Assembly (NCBI GenBank): GCA_028823415.1
Contig: JAPKBL010000055.1
Span: 1-33,234, forward strand
Reading direction: 5' to 3'
Length of the DNA: 33,234 bases
From: Mariniblastus sp.
Lineage (GTDB): Bacteria; Planctomycetota; Planctomycetia; Pirellulales; Pirellulaceae
The number at the start of each line of letters is the position of its first letter. Position 1 is the stretch's first letter. The notes below the pieces were generated by a model. The model was not told where the DNA came from and ran no database searches. It saw nothing but the letters and a program-made list of their open reading frames with translations. The translations under genes were made by a program, and so were the position numbers. This document shows positions 25,101 to 33,181 of the stretch, piece after piece.

Positions 25101-25160
25101 CGATGTTATCGAAAGGGCGAAGCAGCAAAGCGCCAACGTGATTGCAGAGGTGAATTTCAT
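22146..25160 (-). CDS. PSCyt1-DUF1549-DUF1553 planctomycete cytochrome-like protein (second module)
   Basis: A large exported protein of about 1004 residues. Order: Sec signal peptide ([22 protein letters not shown]); PSCyt1 domain with haem-c motif Cys-Tyr-Phe-Cys-His (40-44) and a possible axial Met in DERMPPP (about 90); DUF1549/PSCyt2 domain (about 130-350) with a second CxxCH, Cys-Cys-Arg-Cys-His (315-319); a central beta-rich region (about 420-600) of sandwich-like sequence; and the DUF1553/PSD1 domain (about 680-1000; [36 protein letters not shown]). Two covalent haems are likely if the motifs are used. The frame is open back to a TTG at 25211, directly after the stop of the upstream DUF1501 gene. 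The ATG at 25160 is preferred because it begins the signal peptide; no strong ribosome site supports either. Such genes are almost always next to DUF1501 genes, as here. Function unknown. Confidence 0.92.
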   Translation of the reverse strand: [1004 protein letters not shown]

Positions 25161-25211
25161 AGCTAGATATTTTAATCTATTTAAAACTGCTGTGAGGTTT
25201 TTTAGATTCAA

Positions 25212-26711
25212 TCAGGAAAGGATATCTCGAATCACTTTACCCTCATCTGAAGGGCCGATGAGCCGTTGTTTCAGGCCTTGATAAGGAAAGTTAAACCGTT
25301 TGGGATCGATTCCAATTTGGTGGAGAATTGTCGATTGCAGGTCGCGAACGCTAACCGCATTTTCTGTAATGTAATAGCCGATATCGTCTGTTTGACCATA
25401 AACTCCGGGTTTGATCCCCCCACCCGCCATCCACATGGTAAATGCGTGGGGGTGATGGTCTCGACCGATAAATCCTTTTACCAGTTTTTTGCGAACGTTA
25501 TTTTGCATCATGGGCGTCCTGCCAAACTCGCCCCCCCAAACCACTAGCGTCTCGTCGAGCATTCCACGTTGTTTCAGATCAGTAATCAAACCGGCGACAG
25601 CGCGGTCAATTTGTCGGCACTTGATTGGAAGCGTCTCGTCGATCGATTCCCCGGGAGAGGAGCCGTGATGATCCCAGCCCCAATCGTACAACTGAACAAA
25701 CCGCACGCCGCTTTCGACCAGTCGCCGAGCGAGTAAACAATTATTGGCGAATGTCGGGTCGTCACCTTTGTAAAGTGTCCGTGGATCGGCGGCCGATTCA
25801 GCTGCCGAGACATGCCCTGGTTTCGCGCCGTAGAGATCGAGCATCGATTGTGTCTCACGTCCAATATCCATCACTTCGGGGACAGATATCTGCATTCGAA
25901 AGGCAAGTTCGTATTGGGCAATGCGAGTGATCGTTTCGGGGTCACCAATGTGCTCATGCTGGTACCGATTGAGATCGGCAATCGCATCGAGTGTTTTGCG
26001 CCGCTCTCCACGATTAAGTCCCTTGGGATCGCTGAGGAATAGAATGGGATCGCCGCCGTCGGTTCGGCATTGAACGCCTTGGTAGACGGTGGGTAGGAAT
26101 CCACTACCCCAAAGAGATTTCCCGGCGCTGGGAGTTTTTCCGCCGGAAGACAGCACCATGAATCCGGGAAGATCTTTGTTTTCGCTTCCCAGGCCGTATG
26201 TTGCCCACGAACCGATCGAAGGGTAGCCCAGCAGCGGATTGCCGGTTTGCATCAATAGCTGTGCCGGAGAATGATTAAACTGCTCGGTGTGGACCGAACG
26301 AATAACACAGAGCTCATCAATCACCTGACTAAGATAGGGTAGACGGTCGCTGACCCACTGCCCACTCTCCCCGGTGCGCTGGAATTTAAACTGTGAACCG
26401 AGCATTTTCGGAACGCCGCGAATAAACGCAAACCGTTTCCCCTCAAGATATTCCTGTGGGCATTGTGTGTCGTGCAGTTGGTCGAGTGCTGGTTTATGTT
26501 CGAACAATTCCAGCTGGGAGGGAGAACCTGCCATGTGTAAATAAATGACAGATTTTGCTTTCGCTGGAATTCGAAAGCCGGTCTGGTCGCCAGGGCTCTC
26601 TTGATTGAGCAAGGAGCTGAGCGCGATCGACCCCAGCCCCAGGCCCGTTTGGCCAAAAAATTGGCGTCGGGTTGTCGCTTGGATTTTTTTTAGTGGTAGA
26701 GGCAATTTCAT
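25212..26711 (-). CDS. DUF1501 protein, Tat-exported (first module)
   Basis: A 499-residue DUF1501 protein paralogous to the one at 20621. The N-terminus has a twin-arginine signal, TTRRQFFGQTGLGLGSIALSSLL, so Tat export is expected. Likely metal-binding blocks are YDWGWDHHGSSPGESIDETLP, VWGGEFGRTPMMQ and GRDHHPHAFTMWMAGGGIKPG, which correspond to the alkaline-phosphatase-like core. The extended HHGSSPGES loop is absent from the paralogue, which suggests a different substrate pocket. It lies 7 bp downstream of the first cytochrome-like gene, and the second one follows directly, so all four are probably on one transcript. Its partner is most likely the product of the gene just upstream. The reaction is unknown for the family. 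Confidence 0.93.
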   Translation of the reverse strand: MKLPLPLKKIQATTRRQFFGQTGLGLGSIALSSLLNQESPGDQTGFRIPAKAKSVIYLHMAGSPSQLELFEHKPALDQLHDTQCPQEYLEGKRFAFIRGVPKMLGSQFKFQRTGESGQWVSDRLPYLSQVIDELCVIRSVHTEQFNHSPAQLLMQTGNPLLGYPSIGSWATYGLGSENKDLPGFMVLSSGGKTPSAGKSLWGSGFLPTVYQGVQCRTDGGDPILFLSDPKGLNRGERRKTLDAIADLNRYQHEHIGDPETITRIAQYELAFRMQISVPEVMDIGRETQSMLDLYGAKPGHVSAAESAADPRTLYKGDDPTFANNCLLARRLVESGVRFVQLYDWGWDHHGSSPGESIDETLPIKCRQIDRAVAGLITDLKQRGMLDETLVVWGGEFGRTPMMQNNVRKKLVKGFIGRDHHPHAFTMWMAGGGIKPGVYGQTDDIGYYITENAVSVRDLQSTILHQIGIDPKRFNFPYQGLKQRLIGPSDEGKVIRDILS

Positions 26712-26718
26712 ATCAAAT

Positions 26719-29637
26719 TTATTTCATCAGTGTTTCGTCTAGATTAAGCAGAACGTTAGCGATCGCGACCAGACGGGGGTCACCTTTTGTTAAGGCGGAC
26801 GCATTGAGAAGCGCCGTGGAGGCCTCGCCGTCGATCGAAAGCGATGAGTACAAATCTATCAAGCGCCGAGTTTCCCGGGGTGTGGGTTGCCGGACCAGTG
26901 TCATCGTAAAACCGTTAACAATCTGTTTTTCCAGATCGTCAGACGACTGCTGCATGCGCCGAGCCAAGCCACCGGCGGCTTCTAGGAAGGCGGTATCGTT
27001 AAGCGTGACCAGCGCTTGGAGGGGGGTGTTGGTTCGAATGCGACGCACTTGGCAAACTTCGCCACTGCCAGCATCAAAGGTCGTCATTGCGGGATAAGGG
27101 CTGGTACGTTTGAGGTAAGTGTAAAGCCCCCGGCGGTAGCGGTCGGGGCCTGTGGCATTTTTCCAGTCGTCGCCACTGTAGGTTGTTTTCCACACACCGC
27201 TGGGTTGGGGTGGCATCACAGATTTACCTCCAAGTTGGTTTGTTAGTAAACCGCTGATCGCGAGCGCCTGGTCACGCACGGTTTCGGCGGAGAGGCGAAA
27301 TCTTGGGCCGCGGGCGAGCAGGCGATTGCGGGGGTCGCGCGAGAGATGGTCAGGAGTCGCCGCAGCACTCTGTTGGTAGGTGCTGGAGGTTACGATTGTT
27401 TTGAGCAGTGTCTTAATCGACCAGCCTTGTTCCCGAAAATCGACCGCCAGCCAGTCGAGTAATTCAGGGTGAGAAGGGGGGAGTCCCTGGGAGCCAAAAT
27501 CTTCCTCGGTTTCGACGATTCCGATCCCGAAAATTCGCGACCAAATTCGATTGACCATCACGCGTGATGTGAGTGGGTTTTCAGATTGCATCAACCATCT
27601 CGCGACGCCAAGGCGGTTCCGCGATGTGTTGTCGGGGAAACTACCAAATATTTCCAGCACATTCGGAGCGACCTCGTCGCCGAGGTCGAGGAAGTTCCCT
27701 CGATTATTAATCTTGGTTTTACGTTGTTGGGCAGGTGGCAGTTCTAGCATCACTGGCGTGCGTGTGACTGCTTTTTTCAACGCTTCCAATTTCGCTAATG
27801 CGGTTTGGTAGGTTTTCTTTTTTTCTGATTGTTGAGGGTCGGTAAGTGACCAGAATATTTCTGAGAAATTGGGCTCGAGCTCGGCGCGTAGCCAAGGCGT
27901 AGGGTAGGGGCTTGCCGAAAAACGCGATCGAGCGAGTAACAGGCCCTCACCGTATTGTTGTTCGAGGGTGATTTTAATTTTGCCTGAGAGAATTGGCTTT
28001 GAAAAATCGAGGATGCAGGTTTGAGGTGCTTTAAATTCTGGAGAGAGCGCCCAACCTGCCGAGGGGTTTCCGTTAATTAATTTGGCGACTTCCCAGTTGC
28101 GCTGGGAAAAAGTTGCTCTTGGATTGGTGAGCGTGAGTTTTTGAGGCGGCGCGGAGTCGTGGATGAGTTCAACTGTCATATCCCGAATTGCTACATTTTT
28201 ATCTGGCCAGTCACCCCCAGCGACCGATTGAGGGAAATGTTCGATTCGTAGTGATCTGTATGATTTTTCCTCGGGCAATACCGGCAGGTCGAAAGTCAGC
28301 GTCCAAGTATCTCGTTCGGGGCGCGCGCCTGTTGCTAAAATGATTTCGTTGTCCTGCTGTTTCAAAACAACGTCAGTTTCCGACGTCGATTTCATCAGCT
28401 TCAGATTCGTCCACAGTGGGGTTTTTGTAAATTGTTTTTTCCATTGGGAAAGTTGGGCATCAAAATCTGTTGGCCGAGCACTCAATTCCTTACTTGCCAA
28501 AGCGACAATGTTTTGTTGTGAGGCAATTTCTTTTGCTTGCGCTCGAGTTGGAGTTGGGTGAAACGGCGACTCAGTATCTCTGTCTTGTGTTTGATTAAAG
28601 AAGGCTAAAAAAGAGTAGTAGTCGGCGATACTTATCGGATCGTATTTATGAGAATGACATTTCGCGCATCCCATCGTTAATCCCATCCAAACTTGCATGG
28701 TCGTGTCGACACGGTCTTTGACCGCCGCCACCCTAAATTCTTCGTCGTCGGTCCCTCCCTCGTCGTTGGTCATTGTGTTGCGGTGGAACGCCGTGGCCAG
28801 GATCTGATTGTCGGTTCTTTCGGGAAAGAGATCGCCCGCCAATTGCGCTGTCGTAAATTGATCATAAGGCATGTCTTGATTGAGTGCATCGATCACCCAA
28901 TCTCGATACCGCCAGATGTCTCGATGTCGATCTTTTTCATAGCCTTTGGTATCAGCGTAACGTGCTAAGTCGAGCCACATGCGCGCCCAGTGCTCTCCGA
29001 AGGCGGGGGTCGCGAGTAACCGGTCGACTTCACGTTCATAATTTTTGGGAGACGGGTCAGCCAAGAAACGTGCTGCGGCGGTGGGGGTTGGAGGAAGTCC
29101 GGTTAGGTCGAGGGATACGCGTCGCAAGAGATGGGCAGGATCCGCTGGGAGAGCGGGAGCAAAATCCTGTACCTCCATTTGTTCCAAAATGAAATAATCT
29201 AACGGGTGCGTTGGCCAGTTGGCGTGGTTCACATCGGGAAGGGGCTTTTGAGTGGGGGCGACGAAAGACCAGTGAGCTGAATAGGTGCCACCTTCGGTGA
29301 CCCATTGCTGAAGAATTTTTTTTTCGGCGTCGGTTAATCGATGCCCGCTTTCCGGGGGAGGCATTTGCACATCGGGATCGTCTGAGAAAATTCGCGTGAC
29401 AAGTTCGCTCGCCTCGGGCTGGTGGGGCACGAGAGCAAAACTTCCGCCGAGATCGCGAGTCGCTCCCTCGAAATGGTCAAGCCGCAATTCGGCTTCGCGA
29501 GTCGATGGGTCGAAACCATGGCAGGCGAAACAGTGCTTGCTGAGAATTGGTCGAATTTCACGATTAAAGTCGACGTCGGAAAACACTGTGCAAGTCGGTA
29601 GCCAAGCAAGGCAGATGGTCATTAAGATTCTTTTCAT
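26719..29637 (-). CDS. PSCyt1-DUF1549-DUF1553 planctomycete cytochrome-like protein (first module)
   Basis: A 972-residue exported protein heading the four-gene series. Order: signal peptide (about 1-20, [20 protein letters not shown]); PSCyt1 domain with Cys36-Phe-Ala-Cys-His40 and a candidate axial Met92 in VQMPPP; DUF1549/PSCyt2 domain (about 140-350; [37 protein letters not shown]) with a second haem motif Cys324-Ala-Lys-Cys-His328; a beta-rich centre (about 400-580); and DUF1553/PSD1 (about 660-970; [36 protein letters not shown]). The arrangement matches the paralogue at 22146, but the two are clearly diverged in the centre. It ends 7 bp before the DUF1501 gene. Its start lies 69 bp from the divergent PAS-AraC regulator, so transcription is probably controlled by that protein. 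The family is found mainly in Planctomycetota; its reaction is unknown. Confidence 0.93.
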   Translation of the reverse strand: [972 protein letters not shown]

Positions 29638-29706
29638 GCATTAATCATATCTCAGATCGCGCTGTTTGGCTTGCACAGCCACCGCATCTTTGTGTAAAAA
29701 GGCGAT

Positions 29707-30462
29707 ATGAATAAGACAAGTCTCGTCCGCTCGTTTTTCTCACAAGTCGCTGTAACTGAGTTTTTGGACCTCTTTAACCTGCAACCCGAGGTTAGCTTTT
29801 TTGTGAAGGACCTCCGCGGTCGTTTTCTGGCGATCAATCAAAGAGGTTGTGAATACTGCGGCGTACTGGATCGAAGCGAAGTGATCGGTAGAACTGATTT
29901 CGACTTTTTTCCATCGCAGCGAGCCGAGAGTTATCGCCAGGACGACGAGCAGGTAATGCGGACTGGTGAGCCGATAATCAATCGTCTTGAGAGCGCACCG
30001 GAGATGGCTGGTTCTCCACGGTTAGTAATGACCAGTAAGATTCCACTTCGCAATGTCGAAGGCGTTGTGGTGGGCATCGCTGGGTTTTCCCGTCAAGTTG
30101 ATACCAAGCGGGGGGAATCGAAAGACGCCAAACGATTTGCCAATGTGGTTGAATATTTACATTCGAATTACCAACAAAAGCTCAATACGTCTGAATTAGC
30201 AGCAAAGGCGAAGCTCTCGGTTAGTCAATTTGATCGGCAGTTTCGTCGCGTATTTGGGGTCTCAGCCCGACAGTATCTTTCGCGTGTTCGGCTGGAAGTC
30301 GCTTGTCGGGAATTAACCCAGACCGATGAGACGGTGGCAACGATCGCGATTGGGTGTGGTTTTTTTGACCATGCTCATTTTTCGCGCTGCTTTCGCAAGC
30401 AAATGAATGTTTCACCATCGGAGTATCGCTGCAGCAAAAAATCCGAATGTAAGATCAGGTAA
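29707..30462 (+). CDS. PAS domain-containing AraC family regulator
   Basis: A small one-component regulator of 251 residues. Residues about 18-130 form a PAS fold (NLQPEVSFFVKDLRGRFLAINQRGCEYCGVLDRSEVIGRTDFDFFP, then IPLRNVEGVVVGIAGFSRQVD), able to bind a small molecule or cofactor. Residues about 140-245 form an AraC/HTH_18 domain (LNTSELAAKAKLSVSQFDRQFRRVFGVSARQYLSRVRL and ETVATIAIGCGFFDHAHFSRCFRKQMNVSPSEYR). No signal peptide or membrane helix is present. AAGG lies 5 nt upstream of the ATG. It is divergent from the cytochrome/DUF1501 series with only 69 bp between start codons, the usual place for a regulator acting on its neighbour. The ligand is unknown. The same PAS-HTH_18 combination is common in planctomycetes near such operons. 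Confidence 0.92.
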   Translation: MNKTSLVRSFFSQVAVTEFLDLFNLQPEVSFFVKDLRGRFLAINQRGCEYCGVLDRSEVIGRTDFDFFPSQRAESYRQDDEQVMRTGEPIINRLESAPEMAGSPRLVMTSKIPLRNVEGVVVGIAGFSRQVDTKRGESKDAKRFANVVEYLHSNYQQKLNTSELAAKAKLSVSQFDRQFRRVFGVSARQYLSRVRLEVACRELTQTDETVATIAIGCGFFDHAHFSRCFRKQMNVSPSEYRCSKKSECKIR

Positions 30463-30488
30463 TCACTCACCCTCAAGCTACTTTTCTA

Positions 30489-31292
30489 TCAGGGTTGCTC
30501 TGTGCCGGATTGTGCTGGTGCGATCCGATAGACAGCTAGGTCTTTGATGTCGACCATTCGCGGCACAGAGAACGCGATGTTTTCTTTTGTCGGATGTCCA
30601 ATTCCGGAAGACGAAAATTGGCTGACGACTTTATCGTCGATTTGAACGACAATTTTCTCACCCTCAAGTAAGATTTTTAGATCGTGCCATTGGGATGCCT
30701 CGGTAACCGATTGGGTCGTCTTGGATTTCCCTTTAATTCGTTTTGCCAAATCGGCTTTCGACATACCACTGTCTTTTAGTTTGCGATATTCGTTCGCCAT
30801 GTTTCCGGTTTTTTGATCATGAATGACGACTGACTTGGTGCTTATTTCGACGCGGCAAAGATGCCCCGCGTGGACGGACTTGCAGTTGGGGTCATTGATA
30901 TTCACGCCAAATTTTTGATTTTCGCTGAGCTGAAACTTGCAAGTAATTACAGCATTTTGAAATTGGACTTTTGTTCTTGCAACGGCCGCGTGGTCGGAAC
31001 CGGCTGTGCGGCGAATTTGCAGAACACCGTCCTGAATGGTGACTTGCGGCATCATTTTATTTTTCGCGATGCTGGCGGACTTTTGGGCTCGACTATCGTT
31101 GGTCCACCAATCTTGGCCGATCAGAGACCGGTCGAACTTATCGGAGAGAATCAGATTTCCACGAGCGATTGTGGTTTCGATCGTCTGCGCCTGCATCGGT
31201 TCAGCCGAGTTGGTAGCTAATAGGAGGGTTGCACCAAAAAAAATGAGCGAAGTGTGGATTAAACTGCGGAGTGAGCAATTCGAATTCAGCAT
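30489..31292 (-). CDS. Secreted jelly-roll protein, DUF1080-like
   Basis: A protein of 267 residues from the chosen ATG with an N-terminal signal sequence (LIHTSLIFFGATLLLATNSA). The body is beta-rich and shows the pattern of concanavalin A-like or DUF1080-like modules: LILSDKFDRSLIGQDWWTND near the start, IQDGVLQIRRTAG, and a late SQWHDLKILLEGEKIVVQIDDKVVSQF. Such modules bind or cleave sugars (DUF1080 members are described as 3-keto-disaccharide hydrolases), but the catalytic residues are not identified here, so binding only is possible. The frame extends 17 codons upstream to an ATG at 31343 without a ribosome site; the ATG at 31292 has AGGA 10 nt upstream and starts the signal peptide. 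It converges on the PAS-AraC gene with a 26-bp gap and diverges from the helicase gene. Confidence 0.75.
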   Translation of the reverse strand: MLNSNCSLRSLIHTSLIFFGATLLLATNSAEPMQAQTIETTIARGNLILSDKFDRSLIGQDWWTNDSRAQKSASIAKNKMMPQVTIQDGVLQIRRTAGSDHAAVARTKVQFQNAVITCKFQLSENQKFGVNINDPNCKSVHAGHLCRVEISTKSVVIHDQKTGNMANEYRKLKDSGMSKADLAKRIKGKSKTTQSVTEASQWHDLKILLEGEKIVVQIDDKVVSQFSSSGIGHPTKENIAFSVPRMVDIKDLAVYRIAPAQSGTEQP

Positions 31293-31640
31293 AGTGCGGC
31301 AATCCTGAGCGGAGAGGAGAAAGGGAAATAAACCCACGTGCATTCTAATATTTACAGAAGCGGCGTGGAACTGATTTGTTCATTTGAGGGCGATAATATC
31401 TCTTGCGATCCCTGTTTTTGCACTATGAGGACTACCGGTAAGGTGTAGACTGGTGGCGCGCCCGGATTTTTCGATTCAGAAAAATGGGTGCTACCCCGCT
31501 GACCCGTTGGTTGAAGTTTGGTCAGTTGGTCCCGGCAAAGGCGTCGACGACGCCAGAAATTGCGACTTCTGTTGACTCCAAACACTAGGCATTGGATTGA
31601 TTCCAATGGGTTGTTTCAGCGAGCTCTAAAAGGAAAATCA
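31293..31640. other. Divergent intergenic region between DUF1080-like gene and helicase
   Basis: About 348 bp without a supported gene. It should hold promoters for both flanking genes, but no convincing -35/-10 pair was found. A perfect 7-bp inverted repeat, ATTTTTC and GAAAAAT with loop GATTCA, lies at 31466-31485 and could form a hairpin in the helicase leader RNA. The helicase frame is open back to a TTG at 31518, but that part encodes an arginine-rich stretch unlike any helicase N-terminus. Confidence 0.4.
31630..31634 (+). promoter_or_regulatory. Ribosome binding site setting the helicase TTG start
   Basis: AAGGA lies 6 nt before TTG at 31641. This fixes the start just before the Q-motif region (KTFTELNLIEPLQRAI), as expected for a RhlE-type helicase, and rejects the upstream extension. 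Confidence 0.7.
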
Positions 31641-33152
31641 TTGAAGACATTCACCGAGTTAAATTTAATTGAGCCGTTGCAGCGAGCGATTGCTAGCGAG
31701 AATTACAAAATTCCGACGCCCATTCAGTCACAGACCATTCCGGTCGCACTGAAACGTCAGGACGTCCTTGGTTGTGCTCAAACGGGCACCGGTAAGACGG
31801 CGGCGTTCGCTTTGCCGATTCTCAATCGCCTTGGGTCACAGAATCGTTCCGCAAAAGCGAAACGTCCATTCGCGCTCGTGCTGGCGCCTACTCGCGAGTT
31901 GGCCATTCAGATCGGCTCAAGTTTTGCGACTTATGGCAAGCACTTAAAGCTGCGCCATGCATTAGTTTATGGGGGTGTCGGCCAGGCATCTCAAGTGCGG
32001 GCGCTGCAGCGTGGAGTTCATGTTGTTATTGCCACACCGGGACGCTTATTAGATCTCATGAACCAAGGGTGTATTCAGCTCGACAAACTCGAAGTGTTTG
32101 TTCTCGATGAAGCGGACCGAATGCTCGATATGGGGTTCATGCCTGACATCAAACGGATCATCCGAGAACTCCCGGCAGAGAGGCAGTCGCTGTTTTTCTC
32201 GGCAACGATGGCTCCGGCGATCGTTGAGATAACCGACAAGCTGCTGACTGATCCAGTTAGAGTCGACGTGACGCCGAAGACGCGTAGCGTAAAGAAGATT
32301 AAACAGCAGGTCGTGTTTGTTTCGCGTAAAGGGAAGACAGAGTTATTACATAAGATTCTCTCGACCCGCGATGACGTGCGGGCGATTGTGTTTACTAAAA
32401 CGAAACGGTCAGCAAATTTTGTCGCCGAGCGATTAAACCGTGAAGGGCTAAAGGCGGCCGCGATCCATGGGAATAAATCTCAAAATGCGAGGCAGCGTGC
32501 GCTGGATGCTTTTCGGAATCAATTTGTAGAAATCTTGGTTGCGACCGACGTCGCTGCTCGTGGAATTGACATTGAAGGGGTGACCCATGTCATTAATTTT
32601 GATTTGCCAATGGAGCCGGAGGCGTATGTTCATCGAATTGGTCGAACCGGGCGTGCCGGAGCGAAAGGGATTGCAATTTCGTTTTGTAGTACCGGCGAAC
32701 AAGCGGATTTAAAAGCGATTGAAAAACTGATTGATCAAGAAATTCCAATTGATCGAGAACTGTCGGTGGCGTTGCCGAGTCCGGAGCCGAAAACATCGGG
32801 TAGCGGGTCAGGCCGCAAGTCCTCGGGGGCAGGCCGTTCTAGATCGTCACCGGGGGGACGGTCCAGAAAGAGATCGGAGAGCCGCGGTGCCGGGGAAGAC
32901 GCTGTCGGTAGTGAAAAAGGGAAACGATCGACGAAGCGTCGACGGCGGAAGGTTCGAACTGAAAAAGCAAGTGCAGTCAAAAGCTCTCGAGCTGGTGACA
33001 GCTCTCAGAAAAAAGCTGTTAAAAAAACAGGCGAAGGCCAGCGTGCCTCAAGCGGATCGGAAGGGCGGGCGGTTGAAGCGACTGCGAAAAGTCGAAAACC
33101 CCAAAGAAAAGGTAAAAATGCCCGAAGCCGAGAGAATCAGTCGCGCGCATGA
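31641..33152 (+). CDS. rhlE: DEAD-box ATP-dependent RNA helicase, RhlE type
   Basis: A cytoplasmic RNA helicase of about 503 residues that unwinds RNA duplexes using ATP, with roles in ribosome assembly, RNA turnover and cold adaptation in relatives. All core motifs are visible: the Q motif (TFTELNLIEPLQ...YKIPTPIQSQTIP), Walker A AQTGTGKT (46-53), PTRELAIQI, TPGRLLDL, DEAD (156-159), SAT (187-189), VFTKTKRSANFV, ATDVAARGIDIEGV and HRIGRTGRAG. The last 124 residues or so are a low-complexity basic tail rich in Ser, Arg, Lys and Gly, likely RNA-binding and disordered. It starts at TTG 31641 with AAGGA 6 nt upstream. It stands alone on its strand; the neighbour is divergent. The family is firm, while the exact subfamily (RhlE versus other DEAD helicases) is likely but not certain. 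Confidence 0.94.
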   Translation: MKTFTELNLIEPLQRAIASENYKIPTPIQSQTIPVALKRQDVLGCAQTGTGKTAAFALPILNRLGSQNRSAKAKRPFALVLAPTRELAIQIGSSFATYGKHLKLRHALVYGGVGQASQVRALQRGVHVVIATPGRLLDLMNQGCIQLDKLEVFVLDEADRMLDMGFMPDIKRIIRELPAERQSLFFSATMAPAIVEITDKLLTDPVRVDVTPKTRSVKKIKQQVVFVSRKGKTELLHKILSTRDDVRAIVFTKTKRSANFVAERLNREGLKAAAIHGNKSQNARQRALDAFRNQFVEILVATDVAARGIDIEGVTHVINFDLPMEPEAYVHRIGRTGRAGAKGIAISFCSTGEQADLKAIEKLIDQEIPIDRELSVALPSPEPKTSGSGSGRKSSGAGRSRSSPGGRSRKRSESRGAGEDAVGSEKGKRSTKRRRRKVRTEKASAVKSSRAGDSSQKKAVKKTGEGQRASSGSEGRAVEATAKSRKPQRKGKNARSRENQSRA

Positions 33153-33181
33153 TGATCGCTTGAAGGCGTCCAATCGAATTT

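Noticed and set aside
22146..25211. Longer version of the second PSCyt1 gene starting at TTG 25211
   Set aside because: The extra 17 residues precede a complete signal peptide beginning at ATG 25160 and have no ribosome site. The direct join to the upstream stop is probably coincidental.
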